From Siccirubricoccus soli (lineage in GTDB: Bacteria; Pseudomonadota; Alphaproteobacteria; Acetobacterales; Acetobacteraceae), in NCBI RefSeq assembly GCF_024178315.1, contig NZ_JAMZIK010000015.1:22846-86845 (forward strand): 64,000 nt of DNA, written 5' to 3'. The number at the start of each line of letters is the position of its first letter. The first letter of the stretch is position 1. Of the stretch, positions 24,858-34,439 are shown piece after piece. The notes beneath the pieces are model-generated. The model searched no databases. It had not been told where the DNA came from and saw only the letters and a program-made list of their open reading frames with translations. The position numbers and the translations under genes are program-made.

Positions 24858-25759
24858 GCGCCACCCAGCCGGCCGCCACCATCGCCGCACCGCCCGAGCC
24901 GGGGCTGCTGCGCCGCATCGGCAGCACCCTGACGCGGTTCGCCCGCCGCTCGCCGCTCTCCGCCTTCTGGGGCGTCGTCGCCGCCGCCATCGTGCTGGTT
25001 GCGGTGTTCGCCCCGCTGATCGCGCCGCAGGACCCGCTAATGGCGAATTTTCGCCAGATGGGAAAGCCGCCCGGCGAGGCCGGGCTGTTCGGCACCGACC
25101 AGGTGGGCCGCGACGTGTTCAGCCGGGTGATCCACGGCAGCCAGACTTCGCTGGCCGTGGCGGCGGCCGCCGTGCTGCTCGGCACCACCTCCGGCGCCTT
25201 GTGGGGCCTGGCCTGCGGCTTCTTCGGCGGGCGCTTCGACAATTACAGCCAGCGCGCCATGGAGTTCATGCAGTCCTTCCCGGACCTGATCCTGGCGATG
25301 GCCATCGCGATGGCGCTCGGTGCCGGCACTGGCACGGTGATCGTCGCCATTGCCATCACCCGCATCCCGTTCGGCGGGCGCGTCATCCGCTCGGTGGTGC
25401 TGTCGGTGAAGGAGATGCCCTTCGTCGAGGCGGCGCGCGGCCTGGGCGCCTCGAACCGCCGGCTAATGTTCCGGCACATCCTGCCGCAATGCGTGGCGCC
25501 CTATCTGATCCTGGCGACCGCGCATCTCGGCGTTGCCATCATCATCGAGGCCTCGCTCGGCTTCCTCGGCGTCGGCATCCCGCCGCCGACGCCGACCTGG
25601 GGCAACATGTTGGCCGACAGCCTGAATGCCGGGCTGGTGCCACCATGGTGGCTGGTGCTGTTCCCCGGGCTGGCGATCACCCTGACGGTGCTCGCCTTCA
25701 ACCTGCTAGGCGATGGCATCCGCGACCTGCTGGATCCGAGGCTGCGCGGCTCCGTCTAA
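24854..25759 (+). CDS. ABC transporter permease, DppC/OppC type
   Basis: A 301-residue partner permease with the N-terminal OppC-type segment ([28 protein letters not shown]) and the BPD permease domain. The EAA loop is [19 protein letters not shown] (about 194-212); [15 protein letters not shown] is the usual family ending block. The start overlaps the DppB-type stop. Its TAA (25757-25759) overlaps the stop of the convergent ATPase gene, leaving no room for a terminator between the two units. Confidence 0.93.
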   Translation: MSATQPAATIAAPPEPGLLRRIGSTLTRFARRSPLSAFWGVVAAAIVLVAVFAPLIAPQDPLMANFRQMGKPPGEAGLFGTDQVGRDVFSRVIHGSQTSLAVAAAAVLLGTTSGALWGLACGFFGGRFDNYSQRAMEFMQSFPDLILAMAIAMALGAGTGTVIVAIAITRIPFGGRVIRSVVLSVKEMPFVEAARGLGASNRRLMFRHILPQCVAPYLILATAHLGVAIIIEASLGFLGVGIPPPTPTWGNMLADSLNAGLVPPWWLVLFPGLAITLTVLAFNLLGDGIRDLLDPRLRGSV

Positions 25760-26766
25760 TGCGGCCGCGCCAGCGGTAGGGCCGGCCCGGCATCGTGGAG
25801 ATGGCAGGCGACCAGATGGCCGTCGCGCACCGCCCGCAGCGCCGGCTCCTCAAGGCGGCAGCGCGCATGCGCATAGGGGCAGCGGGTGTGGAAATGGCAG
25901 CCGCTCGGCCGGTTCACCGGGCTGGGCACGTCGCCAGAGAGGACCACCCGCTTGCGGCCGCGTGCCGAAACCCTGGCGATCGGCACGGCCGATAGCAGCG
26001 CCTCGGTGTAGGGATGAAGCGGCGTCTCGAACAGGCTGGTGCGGTCGGTCAGCTCGACGATGCGGCCGAGATACATCACCGCCACGCGGTGGCTGATATG
26101 CTCGATCACCGCCAGGTCATGCGCGACGAACAGGTAGGAAAGGCCGAGCTCCTCCTGCAGATCGGTCAGCAGGTTGATGATCTGCGCCTGGATCGAGACG
26201 TCGAGCGCCGAGACCGGCTCGTCGCAGACGATCAGCGCCGGGCTCAGCGCCAGGGCCCGGGCGATGCCGATGCGCTGGCGCTGGCCGCCGGAGAATTCAT
26301 GCGGATAGGCATGGCGCTGTTCCGGACGTAGACCGACGCGCTCGAAGAGCTGGACCACCCGCTCCTGCCGTTCCACACGGCTGCCCATGCGGTGGATCAC
26401 CAGCGGTTCCTCGACGATCTCGCCGGCGGTCATGCGCGGGTTGAGCGAGGCGTACGGGTCCTGCTGGATCATCTGCATACTGCGGCGATAGGGCAGCATG
26501 GCAGGCTCATTGAGCCGGGTGATGTCGTGCCCGCGGAAGCGGATCTCGCCCTCGCTCGGCTGCACCAGCCGCAGCAATGCGCGTCCTGCGGTGGATTTGC
26601 CGCAGCCGCTCTCGCCCACCAGGCCCAGCGTCTCGCCCGGGGCGACCGCGAAGGAGATGCCATCCACCGCATGCACCTGGCCGCTGCCGGTGCCGAACAA
26701 GCCGCGCCGGACGGGAAAGTGCTTCCGCAGGTCGCGCACCTCGACCAGCGGCGCCGTCGCACTCAT
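25756..26766 (-). CDS. ABC transporter ATP-binding protein, DppF/OppF type
   Basis: A 336-residue ATPase. Walker [10 protein letters not shown] is near residue 52, the Q-loop is in [12 protein letters not shown], the signature is FSGGQRQR, Walker B is [12 protein letters not shown] with an intact D-loop, and the switch His is in VAHDLAVI. The C-terminus has the Cys-containing [14 protein letters not shown] motif (oligo_HPY domain), which may bind an iron-sulfur cluster in this family. The start overlaps the stop of the other ATPase gene. Confidence 0.93.
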   Translation of the reverse strand: MSATAPLVEVRDLRKHFPVRRGLFGTGSGQVHAVDGISFAVAPGETLGLVGESGCGKSTAGRALLRLVQPSEGEIRFRGHDITRLNEPAMLPYRRSMQMIQQDPYASLNPRMTAGEIVEEPLVIHRMGSRVERQERVVQLFERVGLRPEQRHAYPHEFSGGQRQRIGIARALALSPALIVCDEPVSALDVSIQAQIINLLTDLQEELGLSYLFVAHDLAVIEHISHRVAVMYLGRIVELTDRTSLFETPLHPYTEALLSAVPIARVSARGRKRVVLSGDVPSPVNRPSGCHFHTRCPYAHARCRLEEPALRAVRDGHLVACHLHDAGPALPLARPH

Positions 26767-27827
26767 GCCACGACTCCCTCAAGCACCCGCTCCGCGTGCC
26801 AGCAGGCGGCCCAGTGATCGGGGCGATGCTCGAGGAGCGGTGGCGCCGCCTCGCGGCACGCGGCTGTGGCGAGGCCGCAGCGCGGCGCAAAGCTGCAGCC
26901 GGGCGGCAGCCGTGCGAGGGAGGGCACCATGCCCTTGATCTCGGTCAGCCGTGGCCGGCGGCCCGGGCTGCGCGCCGCGCCCTCGATATCCGGGATGGAG
27001 CCGAGCAGGCCGCGCGTATAGGGATGCGCCGGCCGGTCGAACAGGTCGGCGACATTGGCTTCCTCGACCTTGCGGCCGGCATACATCACCACCACGCGGT
27101 CGGCGGTTTCCGCGACCACGCCCATGTCATGGGTGATGAGCACGACGGCGGTGCCCAGCGTCTCCCGCTGCTCGCGGATGAGGTCGAGGATCTGCGCCTG
27201 GATGGTCACGTCGCGCGCCGTGGTCGGCTCGTCGGCGATCAGCACCTTCGGGTGGCAGGACAGCGCCGTGGCGATCAGCACCCGCTGTCGCATGCCGCCG
27301 GAGAGCTGGTGCGGATAGCAGGCGGCGCGGCTGGCTGCGTCGGGGATGGCGACGCGCTGCAGCATCGCCACGGCGCGGTCCATCGCCTCCCGCCGCGAGA
27401 GGCCCTGGTGCAGCGCGATCGCCTCGCCGACCTGACGGCCGATGGTGTAGAGCGGGTTGAGCGAGGTCATCGGCTCCTGGAAGACCATGGAGATCTCGTT
27501 GCCGCGAATGCGCTCCATCTCCACCTCGCTCATCGCCAGCAGGTCGCTTCCCTCGAAGCGGATCTGCCCGCCGGCAATGCGCCCGGGCGGGCTGGGAATG
27601 AGCCGCAGCACGGAGAGGGCGGTGACGCTCTTGCCGCAACCGGATTCGCCGACGACGCAGAGCGTCTCACCACGCCGGACATTGCAGGAGACGCCATCCA
27701 CCGCCCGGATGATTCCGGCAGGCGTACGGAATTCGGTCTGCAGCCGGTCGATCTCGAGCACGATCTCGGAGGACGCCGGCACGATCCCGCCATCGCTCGC
27801 GACATCGCGCGGCACGATTCGATTCAC
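26763..27827 (-). CDS. ABC transporter ATP-binding protein, DppD/OppD type
   Basis: A 354-residue ATPase. Walker A is [10 protein letters not shown]-loop [12 protein letters not shown], signature LSGGMRQR, Walker B LIADEPTT and switch His THDMGVV. The residues after Walker B read ARDVTIQAQ where the family has ALDVTIQAQ, so the D-loop leucine is replaced by arginine. The oligo_HPY end [14 protein letters not shown] is present. A GGAGGAG site precedes the ATG at 27827. It is divergent from the binding-protein gene and coupled to the DppF-type gene. Confidence 0.92.
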   Translation of the reverse strand: MNRIVPRDVASDGGIVPASSEIVLEIDRLQTEFRTPAGIIRAVDGVSCNVRRGETLCVVGESGCGKSVTALSVLRLIPSPPGRIAGGQIRFEGSDLLAMSEVEMERIRGNEISMVFQEPMTSLNPLYTIGRQVGEAIALHQGLSRREAMDRAVAMLQRVAIPDAASRAACYPHQLSGGMRQRVLIATALSCHPKVLIADEPTTARDVTIQAQILDLIREQRETLGTAVVLITHDMGVVAETADRVVVMYAGRKVEEANVADLFDRPAHPYTRGLLGSIPDIEGAARSPGRRPRLTEIKGMVPSLARLPPGCSFAPRCGLATAACREAAPPLLEHRPDHWAACWHAERVLEGVVA

Positions 27828-27964
27828 AGCGTGACTCCTCCCGGGGCCGGCGTATAGCCTGTTGCCGCGACGGTATCATTGTCGCTTGCCCGATCTCAAC
27901 GGCGATCGGCAGGCCGTCGTCGGCAGATGCACATAACGCGCACGCCGGCTGCAGGGAGGACAGA

Positions 27965-29650
27965 ATGAAGCGCCATGGTTCGCCGGGCACGGCGTTCGGC
28001 CGTCGCCAATTCCTGGAAGCCGCTGCCGCCCTCGGCACGCTTGGCCTGTTGCCGGGCCAGGCCGGATCGGCCGAGTTGCCGCTGGAATTCGATGGGTCGC
28101 GGTTCCAGCTCGCCGCGCCGGAGCCGAACCCGAAGCGCGGCGGCGTGCTGCGCTACGCCATCACCAGCCGCCCACCGCATTTCGACGTACATCAATCCGG
28201 CACGATCAACAGCCTCGGTGCCCAGGGCTGCATGTTCGACAACCTGATCCGCCGCGACCCGCGCGACAGCGGCAAGACCATCATCCCCGACCTCGCCCAT
28301 AGCTGGCAGATCGCGCCGGACGGCAAGACCTACACCTTCCACCTGCGCGAGGGCGTACAGTTCCACGACGGCGCGGAGCTGACGGCGGAGGATGTGAAGG
28401 CGACCTATGATCGCATCGTCAGGCCGCCCGCCGGCGTCAGCATCCCGCGCAGCACGCTGTTCGCCGCAGTCAGCGAGATCAATGCGAGGGATAAACGGAC
28501 CATCGAGTTCAAGCTGGCCGAGGCGCGCCCGCCCAACTTCATCATGAGCGCCTTCGCCAGCGGCTGGAACGTCATCTTCCGCAAGAAGACGCTGGAGGAT
28601 AACGGCTACAATTTGCGCCGCGTCGTCAACATCCCCGGCACCGGCCCGTTCCGCTCCGTCCGGCGGGTGGAAAACGAGGTGTGGGTGATGGAGCGCAACG
28701 CCAATTACTGGAACAAGGGCCTGCCCTACCTGGACGGCCTCGAATTCTACCACGCGCTGCCCTTCTCGCCGGAGCTCGGCTCGGCCCTGCTCTCCGGCCG
28801 CGTCGATTACGCCCGCATCATGGACCCCGTCTCCAACCGCCGGGCGCGGGCGACGCCCGGCATGTCCGGGGCGGATTTCTACCAGAGCGTGATCCAGGCC
28901 ACCTGGGTCAATGCCAAGAAAAAGCCCCTGGACGATCCCCGGGTGCGTCGCGCACTGCACCTGGTGCTAGACAAGAACGTGCTGGTGGAGGTGGTGAAGG
29001 ATGTCGCGCCGATGATGGTTGGCGGCTTCATCTATCCCTTCTCGGATTTCGCCACGCCGCGCGCCGAGCTGGTGAAGCGCATCGGCTACCAGACCGACAC
29101 CACGGCGGCGGTGCGCGAGGCCAAGGCGCTGATGGCCGCAGCGGGCCAGGGCCGCGGCATCCGTGGGCTGGACCTCATCGTGCGCGACGTCGCCAGCTTC
29201 AAGCTTTGGGCGCAGGCCATCCAGGCCATGCTGCAGCAGGCGCTGAGCGTCGAATGCCGGCTGCGCTCCGTGGTCGAGTCCGTGTGGTTCGACGACGTAC
29301 GGTCCGGCAATTATGATCTGGCGATCGGCGCCGTCGTCTCCACCCTGCTCGATCCTTCGGACTACTTCAATGCCTGGTACAAGGAAGGCGGCTCCCAGAA
29401 CTATTCCAACTGGTCCGACCCGAAGCTGGAGCCGCTGCTGCCGCAGATCGACAGCGAGGTGGACAGCGAGAAGCGGCTGGGCCTGATCCGCCAGGCGGAA
29501 GCGATCATGGAACAGAACCCGCCGCTGCTGCCGGTGGCGTGGGAGAAGATCATGGATGGCTGGTACAATTACGTGAAGGGGCACGTGCCCTACGAATATT
29601 TCGGCATCTACGACGTGGTGAGGATGGACACGATGTGGCTGGACAAGTGA
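27965..29650 (+). CDS. ABC transporter substrate-binding protein, family 5 (DppA/OppA type)
   Basis: A 561-residue periplasmic protein. The leader has a twin-arginine-like GRRQFLEAAAALGTLGLL segment and a cleavage region near QAGSAE. The conserved SBP_bac_5 blocks include PDLAHSWQIAPDGKTYTFHL, VQFHDGAELTAEDVKATYDR and RVRRALHLVLDKNVLV. GGGAGGA stands five bases before the ATG. It is divergent from the ATPase pair and serves the DppB/DppC-type permeases. The ligand may be a peptide, but family 5 also binds opines, nickel chelates and glutathione. Confidence 0.93.
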   Translation: MKRHGSPGTAFGRRQFLEAAAALGTLGLLPGQAGSAELPLEFDGSRFQLAAPEPNPKRGGVLRYAITSRPPHFDVHQSGTINSLGAQGCMFDNLIRRDPRDSGKTIIPDLAHSWQIAPDGKTYTFHLREGVQFHDGAELTAEDVKATYDRIVRPPAGVSIPRSTLFAAVSEINARDKRTIEFKLAEARPPNFIMSAFASGWNVIFRKKTLEDNGYNLRRVVNIPGTGPFRSVRRVENEVWVMERNANYWNKGLPYLDGLEFYHALPFSPELGSALLSGRVDYARIMDPVSNRRARATPGMSGADFYQSVIQATWVNAKKKPLDDPRVRRALHLVLDKNVLVEVVKDVAPMMVGGFIYPFSDFATPRAELVKRIGYQTDTTAAVREAKALMAAAGQGRGIRGLDLIVRDVASFKLWAQAIQAMLQQALSVECRLRSVVESVWFDDVRSGNYDLAIGAVVSTLLDPSDYFNAWYKEGGSQNYSNWSDPKLEPLLPQIDSEVDSEKRLGLIRQAEAIMEQNPPLLPVAWEKIMDGWYNYVKGHVPYEYFGIYDVVRMDTMWLDK

Positions 29651-29669
29651 ACCCGGCCGGAGATTTGGA

Positions 29670-29699
29670 TTGCCGCGCGGCGATGCCGCTCGCTAGGCT
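29670..29699 (+). promoter_or_regulatory. Possible promoter of the Rieske gene
   Basis: TTGCCG (29670-29675), an 18-base spacer and TAGGCT (29694-29699), about 32 bases before the chosen start of the Rieske gene. Agreement with the sigma-70 consensus is only moderate. Confidence 0.3.
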
Positions 29700-29731
29700 T
29701 CCGGCATCATGAACCCTGGAGAATGCCGGGC

Positions 29732-30145
29732 ATGAGCAAGCACATCGTCGCCCGGGTGGCCGAGTTGCCGCCCGGCGAACGGAAGCTGGTAACGGTGAAG
29801 GGCCGGCCCATCGCGGTCTTCAACCTGGGCGGCGAGTTCTTCGGCCTGATGAATCGCTGCCCGCACCAGGGCGCGCCGCTCTGCGCCGGCGACCTCACCG
29901 GGTTGATGACCGCCGATACCCCCGGCGACTACCAGGTGTCCCGCCAGGGCGAGATCATCCGCTGCCCCTGGCATGGCTGGGAATTCGACGTGCGCACCGG
30001 GCAGTCCTGGTGCGAGCCGTCGCGGATCAAAACGAAGCAGGTTCCGGTGGAGGTCGCCGCCGGCGAGGCGCTGGTGAAGGGCCCCTACGTGGCGGAAACG
30101 GTCGCCATAGCGGTGGAGGAGGACTACCTCATCGTCGAGGTCTGA
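29732..30145 (+). CDS. Rieske [2Fe-2S] ferredoxin-type protein
   Basis: A 137-residue soluble Rieske protein. The cluster ligands are clear: Cys43 and His45 in CPHQG, Cys78 and His81 in CPWHGWEF. Such small Rieske proteins carry electrons to ring-hydroxylating oxygenases or O-demethylases. The ATG at 29732 lies 10 bases after GGAG; the ATG at 29723 lies too close to that site. No oxygenase or reductase gene accompanies it, so its partner is elsewhere. It sits between the peptide-type and sugar-type ABC gene sets, next to two amidohydrolases. Confidence 0.88.
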   Translation: MSKHIVARVAELPPGERKLVTVKGRPIAVFNLGGEFFGLMNRCPHQGAPLCAGDLTGLMTADTPGDYQVSRQGEIIRCPWHGWEFDVRTGQSWCEPSRIKTKQVPVEVAAGEALVKGPYVAETVAIAVEEDYLIVEV

Positions 30146-30195
30146 CGCCTGCCTGAACGATAACCGGCGCCAGCCGGAACGCGGAGGAAGGTCGC

Positions 30196-31134
30196 ATGGG
30201 CGAGAGCAGCAGGGCTGCCCCGCATGGCTTGGCAATCCCAGCCCCGGCGCGCATCGCCGGCCGTGCGGCGCGCCGCTCGCATGACCGCTGGTTCACGCCC
30301 CTGGCGGTGCTGCCGACCTTCGTGGTGATGCTGCTGGTGTTCGGCCTGCCGCTGCTCTTCTCGCTCTATCTCAGCTTCACCGGCTGGTCGCTCAGCCAGG
30401 ACCTGCTGGGCGGCGAATTCGTCGGCTGGGCAAACTACCAGGATCTGTTGGAGGACCCGGTCTTCCTCGGCAGCCTCGGCATCACCTTCGGCTTCACGGC
30501 GGCAGCAGTCGCGGCACAGCTCGGGCTGGGTCTTGGCATCGCGCTACTGCTGAACATGGACCTGCCGCATATGCGTGCCTTCCGCACCGCGCTGATCGTG
30601 CCGATGATGATCACGCCGATCGTTGGCGCGCTGTGCTGGAAGCTGCTCCTAGATCCCAGCCATGGCGTGTTCAATCACTGGATCGGCGAGCGCATCGTCT
30701 GGCTCGGCATGCCGGGCACCGCGCTGGCGGCGGTGTGGCTGGTGAATGTCTGGCACAGCACGCCCTACGTCGCGCTGATTCTGCTGGCCGGGCTGCGCTC
30801 CCTGCCCAGCGAGCCCGGCGAGGCGGCGGCGATCGACGGCGCCAGCCGGCTGCAGATGTTCCGCCACGTGACCCTGCCGCTGCTGCGGCCCTACCTGCTG
30901 GTGGCGCTGCTGCTGCGGACCATCTTCGAGTTCCGCGCCTTCGACAACATCTACGCCATGACCGGCGGCGGCCCGGCCAACAGCACCATGGTGCTGTCGA
31001 TGTTCACCTATCTCGTCTCCTTCGTGCGCTTCGATTTCAGCCTCGGCGCCGCGGCCTCCTGGATGATGCTGGTGATGTCGATGCTGATGTGCCTGGTCTT
31101 CATCACGGTGATCCGCCGCCGGGATGCCAACTGA
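30196..31134 (+). CDS. Sugar-type ABC transporter permease (MalF/UgpA type)
   Basis: A 312-residue membrane protein with six main helices. LPTFVVMLLVFGLPLLFSLYLSF is the first helix. The EAA motif that docks on the ATPase is EAAAIDGASRLQMFRHVTLP (about 211-230). GGAGGA lies seven bases before the ATG at 30196. Its TGA shares one base with the ATG of the next permease. The set has a binding protein but no ATPase, so it must use a MalK/UgpC-type ATPase from elsewhere. Confidence 0.92.
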   Translation: MGESSRAAPHGLAIPAPARIAGRAARRSHDRWFTPLAVLPTFVVMLLVFGLPLLFSLYLSFTGWSLSQDLLGGEFVGWANYQDLLEDPVFLGSLGITFGFTAAAVAAQLGLGLGIALLLNMDLPHMRAFRTALIVPMMITPIVGALCWKLLLDPSHGVFNHWIGERIVWLGMPGTALAAVWLVNVWHSTPYVALILLAGLRSLPSEPGEAAAIDGASRLQMFRHVTLPLLRPYLLVALLLRTIFEFRAFDNIYAMTGGGPANSTMVLSMFTYLVSFVRFDFSLGAAASWMMLVMSMLMCLVFITVIRRRDAN

Positions 31135-31982
31135 TGGCCATCGTCACCGGCTCCCGCCGCACCCGCAAACTGGAGGCGGCACTGGTCTACCTGGCGCTGG
31201 CGCTGCTGGCGGCGGCGTTCCTGTTCCCGCTGCTCTGGGTTCTGGGGCTCTCGCTGAAGACCCGCCCGCAGATCTTCAGCAATCCGCCGCTCTACCTGTG
31301 GTGGCCGACGCTCGAGCATTATCTGGACGTGCTGTCGCGAGCGGATTTCCTCAGGGCCTTTCTCAATACGCTGATCGTCTCCGCCTCTGCCGTGCTGCTC
31401 TCGCTCGGCGTCGGCGTGCCGGCGGCCTATGCCTTTGCGCGGTTTCCCTTCCGTGGCAGCGCCTTCCTGTTCTTCGGCCTGCTGGTCATGCGCATGCTGC
31501 CGCCGATCGCAGTGCTGGTACCGATGTACGTGCTGTTCACCAGGCTCGGCCTGGCGACGACGCGGCTCAGCGTGGTGCTGGCCTACACCACCTTTAGCCT
31601 GCCGCTGGTGGTCTGGATCATGCGCGGCTTCTTCGAGGATCTGCCGAAGGAGCTGGAAGAAAGCGCCTGGATCGATGGCGCCACCCGCACCGCCGCCTTC
31701 TGGCGCGTGGTGCTGCCGCTGGCGCGGCCGGGCATGGTCGCTTCCAGCATCCTCTGCCTGCAATTGGCGTGGAACGACTTCCTCTTCGCCGCGGTGCTCA
31801 CCAACAATGCGACGCAGACCTTGCCGGTGCTGATGGCCGGCTTCTCCGGCGGCGATTCCGGCGTGGATTGGGGTGCCATGACAGCGTCCGGCATGCTGGT
31901 GATCCTGCCGGTGATCGTCTTCTCCTTCATGGCGCAGCGCCACCTCGTCGCCGGCCTCTCTTCGGGTTCGGTGAAGGGATGA
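31134..31982 (+). CDS. Sugar-type ABC transporter permease (MalG/UgpE type)
   Basis: A 282-residue partner permease. The start at 31134 is fixed by the TGATG junction with the upstream permease. LFPLLWVLGLSLKTRPQIF is the typical first helix and loop; the EAA motif is EESAWIDGATRTAAFWRVVLP (about 178-198). The end overlaps an ATG at 31979, but the binding-protein gene that follows more likely starts at 32024. Confidence 0.92.
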   Translation: MAIVTGSRRTRKLEAALVYLALALLAAAFLFPLLWVLGLSLKTRPQIFSNPPLYLWWPTLEHYLDVLSRADFLRAFLNTLIVSASAVLLSLGVGVPAAYAFARFPFRGSAFLFFGLLVMRMLPPIAVLVPMYVLFTRLGLATTRLSVVLAYTTFSLPLVVWIMRGFFEDLPKELEESAWIDGATRTAAFWRVVLPLARPGMVASSILCLQLAWNDFLFAAVLTNNATQTLPVLMAGFSGGDSGVDWGAMTASGMLVILPVIVFSFMAQRHLVAGLSSGSVKG

Positions 31983-32023
31983 GCGGCGCCGATGCGGCAA
32001 GCGCAACCAACGGGAGAACGACC

Positions 32024-33325
32024 ATGGACGGGATGAGTCGCCGCCGCGCCTTGCAGGCCTCGCTGGGCGCCACGGCCCTGCTCGCTGCCCCCGCCCGGGC
32101 GCAGCCGCGGCCGGAGAAGCTGGTCTATATCGGCGAGAACCAGGGCGGCTGGAAGCGCACCCTGATGGAAGAGGTCGCCCCAGCCTTCGAGCACGAGACC
32201 GGCATCCGGGTGGAGTTCACCATGCTGCCGGTGGACGCCTGGCGGGCCCGGCTGAAGGCCGAGCTCGGCGCCGGCTCCACCGGCATCGACATTGCGCAAT
32301 GGTCAGTCGGCATGGCCGGCTGGATGGCACCGCATCTGCTGGACCATGAGCAGGTGGTGGCGAAGATCGCGCAGCGCGACCGCGACTTCGCCTGGGACGA
32401 TTTCCTCGCCGGCAGCAAGCGCGCGGCGACCTATGACGGCAAGCTGGTCGGCATCCCTTACCGCATCACCACCGGCATCCTGCACTACCAGAAGGCGCTG
32501 CTGGCCCAGGCCGGCTTCGCCCAGGCGCCGCAAACCTTCGCGGAGTTCGAACGCGTTGCGCTGGCGGTGAATGCGCCACCCGAGCGCTACGCCTTCGGCA
32601 TCATGGGCAAGCAGGGATCGGGCAGTTATACCAGCCTCGCCTCCTGGCTCTATTCCGCCGGCGCACAGCTTGTCGATTTCAAGACCGGCGAGGTCTTCAT
32701 CAACCAGCCGAAGGCGGTGGAGGCGCTGCAATTCTACGCCGACCTGATGGTGAAGCATAAGGTCGTGCCGCCCGAGGTCACCACTTGGGAATACGACGAG
32801 ATCATCGCCGGCGGTCAGCGCGACCGCTATGTGATGACCCAGACCTTCGCGCCCTACGGCACCTTGATCAACGACCCAGCCAATTCGCGCACCGCCGGCC
32901 GCTGGGCCTGGGACACCGTCCCGGGCCACACCGCGAAGGACCAAAGCCGCACCTGGATCGACGGGCATTTCCTGGCGGTGCCGCGCTACACCCGGAATGC
33001 CGACTGGGCAATCGAGTTCATCCGCATGGCCACCAGCCAGCAGTGGCATCTGCGCTCCATGGAGCGTGGCAATGCGCCGCCGCGCGGCTCGGTGCTGCGC
33101 GACAGCGACATGGTGGCGAAGCTGGGCTGGCCGCCGGTGGCCGCGGCGGCAATCGAGACCGGATTCCCGACACCTGCCCACCCGGCCTGGGATACACTGG
33201 AACTGGCGCTGCGCAGCGGCATCTCCGAGACGCTGCAGGGCCAGAAGTCGGCGAAGCAGGCGCTGGATGCGGTGGCGGCGGATTGGCAGCGCAGCCTGCG
33301 TCGTGCCGGCATCCGGCGCGGGTGA
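32024..33325 (+). CDS. Sugar-type ABC transporter substrate-binding protein (family 1)
   Basis: A 433-residue periplasmic binding protein. The ATG at 32024 follows GGGAGA at 32012-32017 and gives the leader MDGMSRRRALQASLGATALL, twin-Arg-like, cleaved near ARAQ. VAPAFEHETGIRVEF, DIAQWSVGMAGWM and WEYDEIIAGGQRDRYVMTQ match SBP_bac_1. An ATG at 31979, overlapping the permease stop, would add 15 residues before the signal and is less likely. Two amidohydrolases follow in the same direction, so the ligand is probably their substrate rather than a sugar (inference). Confidence 0.9.
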   Translation: MDGMSRRRALQASLGATALLAAPARAQPRPEKLVYIGENQGGWKRTLMEEVAPAFEHETGIRVEFTMLPVDAWRARLKAELGAGSTGIDIAQWSVGMAGWMAPHLLDHEQVVAKIAQRDRDFAWDDFLAGSKRAATYDGKLVGIPYRITTGILHYQKALLAQAGFAQAPQTFAEFERVALAVNAPPERYAFGIMGKQGSGSYTSLASWLYSAGAQLVDFKTGEVFINQPKAVEALQFYADLMVKHKVVPPEVTTWEYDEIIAGGQRDRYVMTQTFAPYGTLINDPANSRTAGRWAWDTVPGHTAKDQSRTWIDGHFLAVPRYTRNADWAIEFIRMATSQQWHLRSMERGNAPPRGSVLRDSDMVAKLGWPPVAAAAIETGFPTPAHPAWDTLELALRSGISETLQGQKSAKQALDAVAADWQRSLRRAGIRRG

Positions 33326-33335
33326 GGAGCGAGGC

Positions 33336-34439
33336 ATGAACGTTATCCTGCCGAATCAGACCACCACCAACCCCGTCACGCGCGGCGCCATCGATTGCGA
33401 CCTGCATCCTGGCGTGCCCGGCATCGCCACGCTGCTGCCCTACATGAACGCGTTCTGGCAGGACTCCTTCGTCCGCCGCGGCATGGATGGCTTCGACTTG
33501 GCCAGCTACCCGCCCGGGGCGCCGATCACCTGCCGCCCGGATTGGCGGCCGGCCAGCGGCAAGCCCGGCACCGACCTGGCTCAGCTCCGCGCCCAGGCGC
33601 TGGATGGCTTCGGCACCCGCTTCGCCATCTGCAATACGCTCTATGGCGGCCAGGTGGCGGTCAGCGAGACCATGGGTGCCGCGATCTGCAGCGCCATCAA
33701 TGACTGGATCGCGGCGGAATGGTTGGCGGCGGATCCGCGGCTGCGCGCTTCCATCGTGGTGCCGGCCCAGGCGCCGCATCTGGCGGTGGAGGAGATCGAG
33801 AGGCTCGCCGGCGACCATCGTTTCGTCCAGATCCTGCTGCCGGCAGCGGCCGAGCTGCTCTACGGCAAGAGCTATTACTGGCCGATCTGGGCGGCAGCGG
33901 AGAAGCACGGGCTGCCGGTGGGGCTGCATGCGGGCTCCATGTTCCGCTATGCCCCGACCTCGAATGGCTGGCCCTCCCACTACCTGCACGACTATGTCAG
34001 CCAGTCCCAGATCTTCGAGGACCAGCTGCTGAGCCTTGTCTCGGAAGGCGTCTTCGCCCGCTACCCGACGCTGCGCATCGTGCTGCTGGAATCGGGCGTG
34101 AGCTGGCTGCCGGGCTTTCTCTGGCGCGGCGTGAAGACCTGGCGCGGCGTGCGCTCCGAAGTGCCCTGGGTGAAGCAATCGCCGGCCGAGATCATCCGCG
34201 CGCATGTCCGCCTGACCGTGCAGCCCTTCGACGTGCCGGCCGATGACGCCACCGCCGTGGCTGACATCCTCCGCCAGATCGGCGCCGATGACATGCTGCT
34301 CTTCGCCACGGATTACCCGCATTGGCAGTTCGAGGGCGACCACGTCCTGCCACCTGGAATTCCGCCCGAGACCTTGCGGCGGATCATGCTGGACAACCCG
34401 CTGGCCACCTACCCCCGGCTGCAGGAGAGCATCGCATGA
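33336..34439 (+). CDS. Amidohydrolase family protein (ACMSD-like), first of a pair
   Basis: A 367-residue Amidohydrolase_2 protein. The usual DxHxH metal motif is altered to DCDLHPG at about 21-27. GLPVGLHAGS gives the third His and the late catalytic Asp is in LFATDYPHWQFEGD. This form belongs to the decarboxylase/hydrolase group around aminocarboxymuconate-semialdehyde decarboxylase. It starts 10 bases after the binding-protein stop, with GAGGA nearby, and overlaps its paralogue by 4 bases. It acts in the cytoplasm on an imported compound not identified here. Confidence 0.85.
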   Translation: MNVILPNQTTTNPVTRGAIDCDLHPGVPGIATLLPYMNAFWQDSFVRRGMDGFDLASYPPGAPITCRPDWRPASGKPGTDLAQLRAQALDGFGTRFAICNTLYGGQVAVSETMGAAICSAINDWIAAEWLAADPRLRASIVVPAQAPHLAVEEIERLAGDHRFVQILLPAAAELLYGKSYYWPIWAAAEKHGLPVGLHAGSMFRYAPTSNGWPSHYLHDYVSQSQIFEDQLLSLVSEGVFARYPTLRIVLLESGVSWLPGFLWRGVKTWRGVRSEVPWVKQSPAEIIRAHVRLTVQPFDVPADDATAVADILRQIGADDMLLFATDYPHWQFEGDHVLPPGIPPETLRRIMLDNPLATYPRLQESIA

